Positions 31,561 through 42,839 are shown, counted from the first letter of the stretch. The stretch is DNA of 64,000 nt from Liopterus haemorrhoidalis (GCA_963971575.1 OZ020618.1:47754509-47818508); one strand, 5' to 3'. Program-made: numbers and translations. Notes: generated by a model from the sequence alone, not told the origin.

Positions 31561-32574
31561 GTGCGCGCGGTAATATATGTACCTCACATGTTACTATTAA
31601 AAAAACTTGAGTCGTACGGAATTCGCGGCGTAGCTAATTCATTCACTGAATCCTACTTAACGAACAGATCGCAATTTGTAACACAATATGGTATTTCTTC
31701 ATCAATAACAAATATCAAATACGGGGTGGGCCAAGGAACTGTTCTGATGTTGTCCTATTCGCAGATGACACCACAATACTATCCAGACATTCCTCTCCTG
31801 AAGAACTACACCAAATAGCTGTGCAGTCCATGAGTAAAGCCCAAGATTGGTTTGCTGCCAATCTTCTTATTCTAAACGAGAATAAAATTCATAATTTAAT
31901 ATTATCGCTAAACCGTAATATAGCCACCGACATCACTTTTGGCGAACCAGTGAAATTCCTAGGCTTAATTATCGATGGCCAATTAAATTGGGAATGGCAT
32001 ATTGATTTTCTTGCATCTTCGTTAAGGAAAAATAATTTTGCGTTGAGAAAACTTAAATGGTGTGTTTCATACGAAACATTACGCATTTTTTACTTTGCCA
32101 CTTTCCAGTCACGTGTGTCTTATGGCATAGTACTCTGGGGTGGTAGCAGTTTTCTTGAGCGTATCTTTAAAATACAGAAACAGGCCATACGAATAGTGAA
32201 CAATGCGCCCTACAGGGCTCATTGCCGCTTATTATTCACTAAATCGAATATTATGACTGTTTGTAGTTTATTTGTATTTACCTGTTTGATAATATGTAAA
32301 GGAAAATCCCTCTAACTTTGCAAAAATTTATAATACTCATAATTACAACATCCGGAGTAAAAACAATCTAATGCTTCCAAAACTAAGATTAAGTAAATCC
32401 AAAAATAGTACATATCTAGCCGCAGTCCTTTATAATCATTTACCACAGGAGATCAGGATTTTAAACATAAAGAGCTTTAAACTCAGAATGAAATCCATAC
32501 TGACGGAAAACTGTTTATATCATGTAATTGAATTTTATACTATCGACTTTTCAAAATATTTTAATTACTAACTA
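31561..32574 (+). pseudogene. LINE ORF2 RT, second half (same family as 12960-13271)
   Basis: Starts in the RT palm: 'LLLKKLESYGIRGVANSF', 'GVGQGTVL'; then a deletion removes the 'GP.LFLIYIND' block and shifts frame. 'VVLFADDTTILSRH' is still legible around 31748-31790, followed by 'MSKAQDWFAANLLILNENK', 'EPVKFLGLIIDGQLNWEWHI', 'SRVSYGIVLWGGSS', 'QKQAIRIVNN', a frameshift near 32313, and the C-terminal 'NHLPQEIRILNIKSFKLRM' to a stop at 32572-32574. This is the palm, thumb and C-terminus of a CR1/Jockey-like LINE. The 5' half (endonuclease) is absent. Confidence 0.85.
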
Positions 32575-32689
32575 ATCTTATTTTAATATATTGTAATGTC
32601 AGTGTAACCTGTTTTTATTGAAATTTAAATAATAATTTAAATAATAAATTCACTATTATTTAAATAATAGTGAGAGTAAAAAAAAAAAC

Positions 32690-33300
32690 AAGTTTGTGAA
32701 AAAATAAATATTACCAGTGAAGGTTTTCGTTGGATGATTTTTTATGATTTTAGTAAAGGACTAACTCAACAACAATGCATAGATTCGCTTCGTTCACTTT
32801 TGGTAATGAAGCAACATCAGAAAAGACTGTTTACAATTGGTTTGCAGAATTTCGTCGTGGTCGAGCGTCCGTCAGTGATAAATCTCGTGAAGGTCAACCA
32901 AAATCGGTTGTGATTCAAAAAATCATCGATGCTGTGCGCAAAATGATTGAAGAAGATCGGCATTTGACCTAACGTGAGATAGAGGCATCCTTTGGCATAT
33001 CGCAGACTGCAATACATTCGATTTTACATGAACATTTAGCTGTGAAAAGATCTGTTCCCGTTGGATTCCGAATAATTTGACCAAAGTTCAAAAAAAGGCT
33101 CGTGTTGATTGGTGTAAGGGAATGCTAAAAAAAAACAACCTAGGTACTGCAAAATCGTTACAGGTGATGAAACTTGGATTTATTCATATAAACCGGGAAC
33201 TAAGCAACAATCCACTGTTTGGATTTTCCAAGATGAACCAAAACCCACAAAAGTTGTTATCCAATAAAATAATCGCTGGTTTCTTCAGTTGTACTAGACA
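32690..33300 (+). pseudogene. mariner transposase, 5' half (mar5 copy A)
   Basis: Encodes 'FYDFSKGLTQQQCIDSLRS'-like N-terminus, 'EKTVYNWFAEFRRGRASVSD', 'REIEASFGISQTAIHSIL' (second helix-turn-helix) and 'VTGDETWIYSYKPGTKQQST' with the first catalytic Asp, spread over several frames (stop at about 32970 and frameshifts near 33080 and 33130). It ends near 33300 in 'FFSCTRQVATV', where it is joined to a Z-repeat tail. The second and third catalytic motifs are lost. Same family as 55599-57008. Confidence 0.8.
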
Positions 33301-33302
33301 AG

Positions 33303-33356
33303 TCGCAACCGTTCAGACAGACAGACAGACAGACGATAAAATGACGGTATAAGGGT
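33303..33356 (+). repeat. Tail of a Z repeat fused to mar5 copy A
   Basis: A (cagacaga)n tract then 'gataaaatgacggtataagg', the Z 3' region, here directly joined to mariner coding sequence. Confidence 0.55.
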
Positions 33357-33359
33357 TTT

Positions 33360-34061
33360 TCGAAACCTTGAAATGATATGCCTACTGTGTAATATCATGA
33401 AGAACTCCGTTTGTAAGTGCTCGGTTTTTTTTTTGTCAGACAATGTAGTATTTTCAATAGTCTATTTGACGTATCTGATGTTGAATCAGCGTTATCCTTT
33501 AATGTTATCCTGTCTTATAAACTTTGGTTACAGTTCTATAGGTGTTCAATCGTAACATAACATTTTACGAGATAGTTGGCTGTATTAAGTCTGATGTGTT
33601 GGTAACTCTACTAACGAGCTATTTCACTTGAGATAACCTCTATCCACTAGGGCACATTCTACAAACTTTTCAAAAGTTTCAAACATCGTTTTTTTACAAC
33701 AATCAACTTAACTACTTTGTTAAACAGAGTTTTGTAAAATTATCTTCACTTTAAATTTAATCTTTAACAGGAATAGTTAACTTTATATGAGGAATCATTA
33801 AATTTAATAAGCAATATTTAGCGGAGGTGTTCAAACTTTCTTCTAACTTCACAAACTGGGTTAGTTTGAAAATTAAATCATTTGTGACCAAACGAGAATC
33901 CTCTTGTTTTAACTATTTGCATATTAAGGATAAGAGTAGAATTTAAAAGGGAATATTCTGACTACTGTTTCCAATATATTTCATGATCTGGATTTAATCA
34001 AGCGTTATTTAAAGAACAGAAAACAATGTACCCCAATTGAAAATTATGTAAGCACAGAAAA
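33360..34061. other. No gene recognised
   Basis: AT-rich; no motif or element end noticed. Confidence 0.5.
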
Positions 34062-34063
34062 TA

Positions 34064-35371
34064 CAAGGTGTCTCAAAAGAAATTTTATATTTATTTAGCT
34101 TACTGCGTGAACGCAACGTATCCGAGGGGCGCGGGGGTTATGTCAATCGGTAGCCTGGCTCTTGGGAATTTAGTCGCTATGGAGCGTTTCTCGGGAGCAG
34201 ACCGCGCGTTATGCGTGCGAGAGTTTTACAAAAACGGTGATTCGGCGACTGTAGCGCGTAGAAAATTCTGCAGTATTCGAGGTTTTCGCCACTTAAATGA
34301 TGCGCCAAGCATTCCTCTCATTCGACATTGGGTTAAAAAGTTTGAAGAGACTGGTACAACGCTGGATAAATCAAAATCCGGGCGACCTAGGTCATCAAGA
34401 ACGGTAGAAAACGTGGAGAATGTTAATCAGTCTGTTCGTGACGACCCGAACCTTTCAATTCGGAAGCGCGCAAGTGCTTTAAATGTGCATAGATCATCAT
34501 TACATCGCATTATGCACAAAGACCTAAAGCTGCACCCCTACAAAATTCAATTGGTGCAAGAATTAAAGCCCCAAGATGCCAGTCAGAGGCTTAATTTCGT
34601 AAATCAGGTGATTGAGCGATTTTCAACGTTTACCAACATTTTGTTTTCGGATGAAGCTCATTTTCATCTTAATGGCCACGTAAATTAGCAGAACTGCCGC
34701 TACTGGAGTGCAACGATTCCGAAACGCAAACATCAGAAACCCCTACATTCGCCTAAAGTGACCGTATGGGCTGCATTGTCGGCGCGAGGAATTATCGGCC
34801 CTTACTTTTTTGAAGACGAAAGGGGGAGTGCAGTTACAGTGAATTCAGAGCGTTATGTGGAGATGTTAGACAACTTCTTGGTACCTGAACTGCAAAACTT
34901 TCCTGGCTATAACCAAAGAACATGGTTCCAACAGGACGGAGCAACTTCACACACGTCCAATATGTCTCTGCCACGTGTTCGTGAAGTTTGATGCAAATTG
35001 ATCTCCCGGAGAGGTGACATAAATTGGCCTCCACGCAGTCCAGATTTAACCCCTATGGACTGTTTCCTATGGGGTTATCTTAAATCTAAAGTTTACGCCA
35101 ATAAACCGACTTCACTGGCGCATTTGAAAGAAAATATCCGTCACGAAATGGCAGCCATCCCTGAGTCCACCTGCCGAGACGTCATAAGTAATTTTACTGT
35201 TCGATTAAATGAGTGCCGAGAACGCGAGGGTCTACATTTAGACGATATTATTTTTAAGAAATAAATTCCCATAAAGTGTATTTTAATAATTAATAAACAT
35301 TTTTTCTATATACGGCTTACTTTTTTTTTAATCGATCCACTACATATAATTTTTTTTTTTGAGACACCTTG
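34064..35371 (+). mobile_element. Tc1/mariner-superfamily element, full length, with TA duplications
   Basis: Ends 'caaggtgtctcaaaagaaat' and (reverse complement) 'caaggtgtctcaaaaaaaa', flanked by TA (34062-34063, 35372-35373). 1308 bp, carrying one transposase reading frame. Shorter relatives are at 1-161 (opposite strand) and 29318-29964. Confidence 0.9.
34179..35264 (+). pseudogene. DDD transposase with two in-frame stops
   Basis: I place the start at ATG 34179 ('MERFSGADRALCVREFY'). The whole 361-codon frame to 35264 is open except for TAG at 34686-34688 and TGA at 34989-34991. Domains: N-terminal DNA-binding region with 'CVREFYKNGDSATVARRKF' and 'NLSIRKRASALNVHRSSLHR'; first Asp in 'FSDEAHFHLNG', second in 'FQQDGATSHTS', third in 'RSPDLTPMDCFLWG', with about 40 residues between the second and third, longer than the 34 of mariner proper. 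The tail 'NFTVRLNECREREGLHLDD' is typical of this insect lineage. Only two point changes separate it from an open protein, suggesting fairly recent activity. Confidence 0.85.
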
Positions 35372-35373
35372 TA

Positions 35374-36244
35374 AAACGAAAACAATAACAAAATACCCCC
35401 CTACCTTACCCTTTCCAACTATGCCATCTGTTTGCAGTCACGAATGCCAAAATTCAAATAATTACGTTTAAATTTGTTTCATGAATAAATAAAAATTGTG
35501 AACTCATAGAAAATTTTTGAGTTCAGATTTAGAATCAGAGTTAACTAAAAATCATACACTAGTGTGCCGATGTACACTAATGTACCAAGGAATGCAATTT
35601 AACATACACTGATATAGAACATTCTCATATACTCCTGCTAATATTAGAATCGGAAATTGATGCATTGACGTAGAATTACATAACATTGTTTGGGTTGTGG
35701 TTGTCTTGTGAATCACATCATTTCCATTATGAACAGGAAATGGAATGATGCAGGAGACCTGGCTTTAACCATACGTGGATGCATCAATGCTAGTTGCATA
35801 ACCACAACAGCTTAAGTTCATATGCTGGATATGCAAATTTGATTTTGGTAGCTTGTTTATTAAAAACTAAATATGCATATCGATGTTCATACAGTCCGTA
35901 TCAGTAGTACAATAATTAAAGATAATAAATAAATTTATATTTACGCAGTGAATAGGTACAAAAGTTAATAAGGGTTCGGAAAATCGATGCTATCGTATGA
36001 AGGCATTCATTGAAATCAACTTTTGAGAGCGAGAATGATAGCTAAAAACAATTCGAATTGTGATTTTGACATAAAATACGTCTGTTTTTGCACCTGGTAT
36101 TCGATCCCGGAAATCGATCGTAACGAAATTACGATAGATTCCAAACCTTTAGATAGATTATCACCTTTAAGATACTGCTTTTCTCCGGCTACACTTCGCT
36201 GCTTACGTTTAGTACCGTTGCCTACACCTGGAAGTTTATGGAAG
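35374..36244. other. No gene recognised
   Basis: AT-rich, with a 91-codon plus-strand frame (36023-36298) that runs into the mariner end and shows no motif. Confidence 0.5.
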
Positions 36245-36246
36245 TA

Positions 36247-37532
36247 CCAGGTCTACAAGTATGAAATGCAGATTTTTTTAAAAAATAAAACACATTAAAC
36301 TCAAAAGAACAGTAAAAGAGTATTTATTCAAAGTATGCTCCATTAGAAGTTAGACATTTTTCCCATCTTTCAGGCAATTTGTGAATACCTCGCCAGTAGA
36401 ACTATTCCCCTTTTCCCGCAAACCATTCATCTAGCCATTCTTTCATATTTTCATATGAACAAAAGTGCTGCTCGGCAAGTGCGTGACCCATCGATGCGAA
36501 TAAGTGGTAATCTGAAGGGGCCAAGTCTGGTAAGTAAGCGGAATGGTGTAGCACTTCCCATTTGAGTACCTCCAATGTATTGCAAATTGCTTTTGCCTTA
36601 TGTGATGGAGCGTTATCGCGAAGAAAGATTACCTTGTGCTGTCTTCTTGCGTATTCTGGCCGTTTTATGAGCAGCGAATAGTTCAATTCGATCAGCTGTT
36701 GTTGGTAGCGTTGGTTATTAACTGTTTCACCAGGTTTTAACAATTCATAATAGACCACACCCTCTTGGTCTCACCAAGTACAGAGCATTGTCTTTTTTCC
36801 AAAGCGATTCGGTCTTGCAGTTGATGTGGATGGTGAGCTTGGGTTCACCCATGATTTTTTGCGTTTGGGATTTTCAAAATAAATCCATTTTTCATCGCCA
36901 GTAATGATACGATGCAAAAAAGACTTTCTTTTGTATCGTGCAAGCAAAATTTCACAAGTGTTTTTGCGTTTTTCCATCTGCCTCTCATTCAATGCATGTG
37001 GAACCCATCTGCCGACTTTCTTGATCTTATCCATCTCTTGTAGGCGATTGGAAACAGCTTGTTGACTAACGCCTAACTGCTCTGCTAGTTGTTTTTGTGA
37101 TTGACTATCGTCTTCCTGTAGCAAAGTTTCCAATTTTGTATCTTCATATTTTTTTGAACGTTTTCCATGTTCTTTGTCATTAAGATCAAAGTCACCACTT
37201 TTGAAACGCCGAAACCATCGTTCACACGTATCTTGCGATGGAGCATATTCACCATAAGCTTCTCGAAGCAGTCGGTATGATTCAGCAGCAGTTTTTTTCA
37301 ATTGAAAACAAAACAGTAGTACTGTCCGCGAATGCTTTTTATTTGGCACAAAATTTGACATTTTTAACACAGTAAAACAAAACTATATGATCACTTTTCA
37401 AATTATAACCTATACGCATTTGACACTTGATGATAACTTAACAAAACGCCAGATGTGTTGAAACTTTGAACTATACACTCTGTTTGCGCGGCAAGTTTGA
37501 AAAAAATCCGCATTTCATACTTGTAGACCTGG
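36247..37532 (-). mobile_element. mariner mar4 copy 3
   Basis: Ends 'ccaggtctacaagtatgaaa' on both sides (one mismatch further in at 'atgcagatt'), TA at 36245-36246 and 37533-37534. 1286 bp, the full length of the family. Confidence 0.95.
36324..37361 (-). pseudogene. mariner transposase (mar4 copy 3) with two nonsense codons
   Basis: Frame open from 'MSNFVPNKKHSRTVLLF' (start 37361) to about codon 197, where a Trp of 'LCTWWDQ' has become TGA (about 36768-36770). It continues as 'DQEGVVYYELLKPGETVNNQ' with the second Asp in 'FLRDNAPSHKAK' and the third in 'YLPDLAPSDYHLF', and meets a second stop at 'GKGE*FYW' (about 36399-36401). The first Asp in 'ITGDEKWIYF' is present. Unlike copy 2 it keeps 'CEILLARYKRKSFLHRII'. 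Otherwise almost undamaged. Confidence 0.9.
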
Positions 37533-37544
37533 TATTTCTGGATC

Positions 37545-38180
37545 AGTTTCCAATTTTTTTCTCTTCTTCGTTTGAAAAATACGTTTTAACGATGTTTTTA
37601 GAACAAAAAAAATGTCACAAGGGGCCAAGTTATGTGAGTATGGGGGATGAGAAATAAAATTTACTTTGTTCTTCGCCAAAAATTACTGAAAAATAAGGGT
37701 AGTGTGACCTGGGGCTTTGTCGTGATGCAACATTTATGATTTGGTTTTCCAGCTATCAGGCAGTTTCTTCGCTCATTGATAATATTAAAGCTTGCCAATT
37801 AAAAATGTTTATTTACTATTTCACCAGATGGTAGCAATTTACAATGAATAATACCTTCAGAATCAAAAGATATGATCAACATGTTATTCACATTTTGCTC
37901 AACATTCTTAGGTCTCAGAAACTCGATTGGTCTTTTCCTTTGTTACTTATGTTTTACTTCCACTTCACAGTCTTGTTATTATTCTTCGCAGTTTACAATG
38001 TTTTACGATAGTATTTCTAAGCCTTTTTTTCCATCGCAAATCGGTGAAAATTCAGATAAATTTTCTCAGATCGGTAGAAATACAAGAATTATTTTTCGTA
38101 GAAGAATGGTGAATGGAGAATAATAATGTTTTCGTTCTTTGCCAAAAACTGCCGAACTATAAGAGAAACATGAACTGGTG
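37545..38180 (-). pseudogene. mariner-like transposase remnant (mar7)
   Basis: The minus strand reads 'LHHDKAPGHTTLIFQ' then 'FLAKNKVNFISHPPYSHNLAPC' (about 37600-37730), the second and third catalytic regions of a mariner-type transposase, with many stops. A second related scrap, 'HVSLIVRQFLAKNENIIIL', lies at about 38115-38175 and is in frame with the gag ORF. No ends were recognised; mar4 copy 3 lies against its 3' side. Confidence 0.55.
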
Positions 38181-38814
38181 TGTTTTGGATTTGCCGGGAA
38201 CCTGCTTGATTTAATCTGCTTATCGCTTGCACGTTTAAATTCGCATTGTTCGCTATTTGCACACTTTGTAATTTTGATGCCTCAGCTGCACGACAAATTA
38301 TTAATGCCGTTTTTAATGTTAATTTAGGTTCTTGAAGTAACTTTTCACGAAGCACACTATTGTTTATACCACATACAATTCGGTCTTTTACTAAACTGTC
38401 TTTTAAACTTTCTTCTCCTTCACTATCAGTTTTATACTTATCAAAGTCACAAGTAGCTATTTTATTTTTTAATTCCGTGACGTATTGGTCCAACGTTTCT
38501 TTACGTTCCTGATTTCGCGAGAAAAACTGGTGTCTCTCGTATGTTAAATTTTTACAAGGAATGAAGAAATGTTCAAACGTGTCCAATAGAACTGATAACT
38601 TATTTTTATCACCATCTTCAAATTTAAATGTCTGATATATAACAAATGCTTCTTCGCCGATATAATGCAGGAGAGTCGCGCACTGTGTTGCTTCTGGTTT
38701 TTTAATTATTTCACTGGCGATTATATAGTTCTCAAACCTTTTCCGCCATTTTGTCCAATTTGCACTCACATTTCCGTCCAAACTCATCGATGAAATTGGA
38801 TTTTTTTCACACAT
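38176..38814 (-). pseudogene. LTR-retrotransposon gag (truncated)
   Basis: The minus-strand frame starts at ATG 38814 and encodes about 210 residues of a gag-like protein: 'SLDGNVSANWTKWRKRFENY' near the start, 'RKETLDQYVTELKN' and 'DSLVKDRIVCGINNSVLREK' in the middle, 'IICRAAEASKLQ' toward the end. This is the capsid-region pattern of insect gypsy/mag-type retrotransposons. The frame then runs without a stop into mariner-derived sequence down to 38089, so the last 30 or so residues are not gag. No nucleocapsid knuckle, protease or pol follows. The LTR and primer-binding-like site upstream (38880-39040) fit a retrotransposon 5' end. Confidence 0.75.
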
Positions 38815-38893
38815 TTTTAAAAATAAAGTTTAATAGTTTTTCAAATATCTAATTTTTTAAATGTAATATTTTATAATCCTACCGGCTGCGCAA

Positions 38894-39040
38894 TGTGATG
38901 ATTTGTGATGTAAAATAAAAAACATGTTTATACCTTAACATACCTAGTGCGACTGTCCTCTCTTTTCTTTATTTTATATTACATATTACAACTATTACCA
39001 ACATGATAATTATTAATAATACATTAATTAATACATGACA
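38894..39040 (-). repeat. Probable 5' LTR of the gag element
   Basis: On the minus strand it runs from 'tgtcatgtattaattaatgt' to '...aatcatcaca' (TG...CA ends), and is followed at once by 'ttgcgcagccggtaggatt', which resembles the primer-binding site of gypsy/mag elements. About 147 bp. No second LTR is seen. Confidence 0.5.
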
Positions 39041-39044
39041 GTCG

Positions 39045-39265
39045 ATATTGGTCAACTTCTTTTGCAACCACCTCTTTTTTGCGTTCTTCTTGACGTTGGC
39101 GATCACTTGGGCAAAGGCACAACTATTTTCTACCAATCTACAATGTTGTACTGCATTCCTTATCCCAGTCCAGTTCCTTATATTATGCAGCCAAAATAAT
39201 TGTTGTCTGCCAATACCGTGTCAACCTTTGATCTTGCTTCAGTATTATTGGAAGAAGTTGATATT
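39045..39265 (-). pseudogene. LINE C-terminal scrap
   Basis: Minus-strand codons in mixed frames suggest 'GIGRQQLFWLHNIRNWTGIR', 'CRLVENSCAFAQVIANVKKN' at the very C-terminus of a LINE-type ORF. Low complexity of evidence; no catalytic motif. Confidence 0.35.
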
Positions 39266-39274
39266 TATTTCTTC

Positions 39275-39912
39275 TTATAAAACGAATAGAGGACACGAAC
39301 ATAGAACAAGTCAAGAATATCAGATATTTAGGAGTAGATATACGAGATGATGGAAAACAGGAAATGGAGATAAACACAAGAATTGAGAAAGCAATGAAAC
39401 TCTACTATGATATAAATAGTACTCTTATTAACAAAAAAGAAATAACAAAAGAGACAAAAATGAATATATTTAAAACAATATACAGACCGGTACTGACTTT
39501 CGGATGCGAAACGTGGACACTTTCAAGAAGGGAAAAGAATAAAATACAAGCTGCAGAAATGAAGTATTTAAGAAGGGTGAAAGGAGTGACTAAAATGGAT
39601 AGAATTAAAAGTACGGAGATAAGGAAAGAACTTAACATAGAAGCAATAGATAAATTCATAGAAAATAGGCAACTAAGCTGGTGGGGACATATGCACAGAC
39701 TACAAGAAACAAGAAAAGTGAAGCAAGTCTGGGAGACAAGAACATACGGAAAGAACAAAATAGGAAGACCAAGAAACACATGGGACAAAACATTAAAAGA
39801 TATATTAGAAGAGAGAGGAAAAAGGACTGTAGAAGCCAAAAAAATGACGAAGAATAAAAAAGAATGGGCTAACTTCGTATATAAATACGTAGATACGCAT
39901 TTTACGCCATAG
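39275..39912 (+). pseudogene. LINE ORF2 C-terminal domain
   Basis: Open for more than 200 codons: 'VKNIRYLGVDIRDDG', 'YRPVLTFGCETWTLSRREKN', 'AEMKYLRRVKGVTKMDRIK', 'FIENRQLSWWGHMHRL', 'GRPRNTWDKTLKDILEERGK', 'WANFVYKYVD', stop at 39910-39912. This is the region after the reverse transcriptase in a large group of animal LINEs. The RT is absent through 5' truncation; an A-rich stretch follows the stop. The undamaged frame suggests recent arrival. Confidence 0.85.
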
Positions 39913-39964
39913 AACAAAACAAAAAAAAATGAAAGAGAAAGAAATGCAGCCTACACCATATATG

Positions 39965-40345
39965 GTAGAAGGCTTTTAGATATATATATATATATATATA
40001 TAAAACGACCAAGGTAAGCGATTTTTCTACTGATGATTGCTTTTAGCAACTCACGGTGTGTTACTGATTTTTGTGGAACTTCATTGTTAGATTCTCTCTC
40101 TACCAAGGAGATTCGGAGAGTTCTTCTATGCAACCATATTTCGCTAGCTTTCAGGTGATTCATGGTACTATTCTTGAGGATCCATGCTTCAACATCAAAT
40201 AGGAGAATGGACCAAATGTAATATTTGGTGCACCTTAAGGCTAAGGTTGTCTTGGCAGAAACATCAATTTTATTGAAAAAGGCGCACGCATTCTCAATTC
40301 GATATTTCACTTCTCTGTCGGGATGTATCTCTTTGGTAAGGAGAC
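39965..40345 (-). pseudogene. LINE ORF2 C-terminal domain, opposite strand
   Basis: Minus-strand reading: 'VKYRIENACAFFNKIDV', 'YIWSILLFDVEAWILKNSTM', 'SEIWLHRRTLRISLVERESN', 'LLKAIISRKIAYLGRFI', then a (ta)n tract (about 39979-40003) that separates it from the LINE tail on the other strand. Same protein region as 39275-39912 but a different family. Only this piece remains. Confidence 0.75.
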
Positions 40346-41288
40346 ATCCTAAAGGGTTAAATTATAAAGATTTGTTAGTGGTCATACCTACAAGTCCCTA
40401 AAAATAACCGATGTACTGAAAATCAAATTAAAAAAAAAAAACGATTAAAATTTTAATGAAACAAAATCAACGACAGTCAACACCCAAATGACAGCTACAA
40501 TATTTTAAGTCGCAATTGCCGTCTCCTCTTCCTAGGTATTGCGAAATGCGAGCAGTTCGTTGTTTTTATCACACCTCGTATATCATAAGTTTAGTTAGTA
40601 TTTGCTTAAATTTCATCTTTTCCAACTGAACTTAATCTTGTTGTTATGCAAACGTTTCAAAATTTAAAAAGACAAAACACCGAATAATTTTGTCATAAAT
40701 AACTCTAACAAACCTCTCAATAGTTCTTATTTCAAATTTATATTTCAAACAATCCATTTTATCTTCCAAACCATCGAATTCAAATTGATTTATCTATCTT
40801 AAATTTACAATTCATGGTAACAGAGGAATATTTTGTTTTGAAATATAAACCACATTTTAAAAGTAACATAGATTCTGAGAAAGTGGAATTGTAAACTGTA
40901 AAATGTTAAGAGTCTCAGGAAATTACTCGTAATTAAGAGAGAATTGTGAAATTGTTGTGAATGTATGCAAGGATCTGTAAGGACGTTTAGCTTTAGAAAA
41001 TCTTTTACAAACAATGTCACCAGAATTTAATACTGACGGTTGTATATAGTAAACAAGCGTGGTAACTGAAAATGGGGAAAAACAGAAGATTTTGCTTTGA
41101 TTAAGGTTTCGAAATAATTGAATAAATACTATGTTATTTATACAGAGCGTTCATAAAATAATAATATAATAATAAAATCTAGCTCGGCTCGTCCTAGTTA
41201 CAGTTACAGTATTAAAAAAGGATAAACTATTACAATTCATTACGCATATTTTGACTTCACGTTATTACCAAAGCTCGCCTTTGGGAGA
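40346..41288. other. No gene recognised
   Basis: AT-rich. A short Z-like scrap 'tcatacctacaagtccctaa' occurs near 40380. Confidence 0.5.
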
Positions 41289-41291
41289 GAA

Positions 41292-41580
41292 CCTACCAAA
41301 GCCCCATAGACATCCTGATAAAACAGCGGAAGTGAAGATGGATAGGCCATACCTTAAGGAACAATCATTTGTCCATCAGTAAATGGCTCTTGATTGGAAC
41401 CCACAAGGGAGCTGTAGATGTGGCAGACCAACGGACACATGGCGTAGACTAGCCATGAAGGAAGCCAGCGAAAGCGGCAAAACATGGAGGGAGCTAAAAC
41501 ATCTAGTGCAAGACAGGACCAAATAGCAGGAGTTTATTGAGGCCCTATGCTTCACATAGGAGCGACAGGAACCTTATGTA
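41292..41580 (+). pseudogene. LINE ORF2 extreme C-terminus
   Basis: Reads 'QALDWNPQGSCRCGRPTDTW', 'RRLAMKEASESGKTWREL', 'LVQDRTK' and 'FIEALCFT', the well-conserved C-terminal box (A-L-D-W-N-P-x-G-x-R-x-R-G-R-P-x-x-T-W) of a widespread LINE group. Two stops interrupt it. Confidence 0.75.
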
Positions 41581-41584
41581 TATT

Positions 41585-41998
41585 ACAATTCATTAGTGTA
41601 CACGAATTAAGTGGCGTTTCTTTTGTTGATATGTTTTTAAATTTTGTCTTGTGGTAAATAGAGGTTGTTATAGTAGCATTTGAAAATAGAAATCCAATAC
41701 AACAAGACTTCTTTACTTTACCTGCATTTATCAAAACTTCTCCCCACTCCTATTTCTATTAAATCTATCCTGACCAGCCCCTCCCAAAGTCATGTACACT
41801 TGATCTTCGACTTCCTATTTGTGCGAAAAGATTTTTTCAGTCATGTCAATGATAAAAACCAAACAGAGAAATCGAATGGATGTTAACTCAGCGCTTCTTC
41901 TCTCAGAAACAACTCTCCAGCTACGTATATCAAATTTTCTAACAAAGAAACAGCACCAGATGTCGCACTAAAAATTGTAATTATATAATTGTATAACA
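41585..41998. other. No gene recognised
   Basis: AT-rich; two opposing 60-68 codon frames show no motif. Confidence 0.5.
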
Positions 41999-42000
41999 TA

Positions 42001-42710
42001 CGAGGTCTGTTCAAAAAGTATCGCAAATTTTGTGTTTATTCAAAAATTATTTATTTATTCATGAAAATATATTTTGTCCCATTCAAAGTAAGCCCCCACC
42101 AGATATTATACACTTGTGCCAACGTTTTTTCCAATCCTCGAAGCACTTGAAAAAATCATTTTTTGTGATCTTGTTCAGCTCCTCCTTCGATGCCGTCTTT
42201 ATCTCCTCACTCGTAGCGTAGCGTCGTCCTTTCATGGGCCTCTTCAGTTTCGGGAACAAGAAAAGGTCACGGGGGGCAAGATCTGGGGAATACGATGGCT
42301 GCGGCATTATTAGTGTATTGTTTTTGGCCAAAAATTCTCGCACAAGCAACGATGTGTGGGCAGGAGCGTTATCATATCATTGGTAAAAATCGAATGGCAC
42401 GAGCCAATCGATATGTTTAGGTCCTCAGCAACTTCTCTAACGATGATTCGACGATTGGCCAATACTATTTTCTTCACTTCATCAATGTTTTCGTCTGTTG
42501 TTGACGTGCTCGAGCGTCGAAAATCGAAGACGAGCCAAAACACGTGCAAGCAAAGCAACTGTCAAAAATTAACTGAACATTCAAAATAGCCGAACTTGTC
42601 GGCATAAGTGAGAGACATGAGTGCCAACATAACGCCACAAAAAAATCGAAAATCGAATATACGTAACCCGCGGAAATTCAAAATTCGCGATACTTTTTGA
42701 ACAGACCTCG
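42001..42710 (-). mobile_element. Internally deleted mariner-like element (mar6)
   Basis: Ends 'cgaggtctgttcaaaaagta' on both sides, continuing 'tcgcaaatttt' versus 'tcgcgaatttt', flanked by TA (41999-42000, 42711-42712). 710 bp, about half the expected length. Confidence 0.9.
42083..42558 (-). pseudogene. mar6 transposase, middle deleted
   Basis: The upstream part (42370-42558) gives the second helix-turn-helix, 'EVKKIVLANRRIIVREVAED' and 'ISIGSCHSIFTNDM'. It is followed in another frame by the C-terminal half 'LVREFLAKNNTLIMPQPSYS' with the third catalytic region 'SPDLAPRDLFLFPKLK' and the tail 'FFKCFEDWKKRWHKCI' (42083-42349). The first two catalytic aspartates are deleted. Family: mariner-type, different from mar1-mar5. 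Confidence 0.8.
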
Positions 42711-42726
42711 TATAACTATATAATAA

Positions 42727-42836
42727 TAAAAGTACTATATATATTGGTATTTATTTGTGTCTTAGCTTGCAGCCGGTTCGCAAAATGTTTATCCTATTTT
42801 CACCGGTCCGCGGAGGCAAAACGGTTGAAGAACCCT
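42727..42836. repeat. hAT-type element end (solo)
   Basis: The reverse complement starts 'cagggttcttcaaccgtttt' and continues 'gcctccgcggaccggtgaaa', a pattern typical of hAT termini. No partner end found. Confidence 0.4.
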
Positions 42837-42839
42837 GAG

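Noticed and set aside
39405..39917. 170-codon minus-strand ORF
   Set aside because: Antisense shadow of the LINE C-terminal frame at 39275-39912; hydrophobic only because it is antisense to a Lys/Glu-rich protein.
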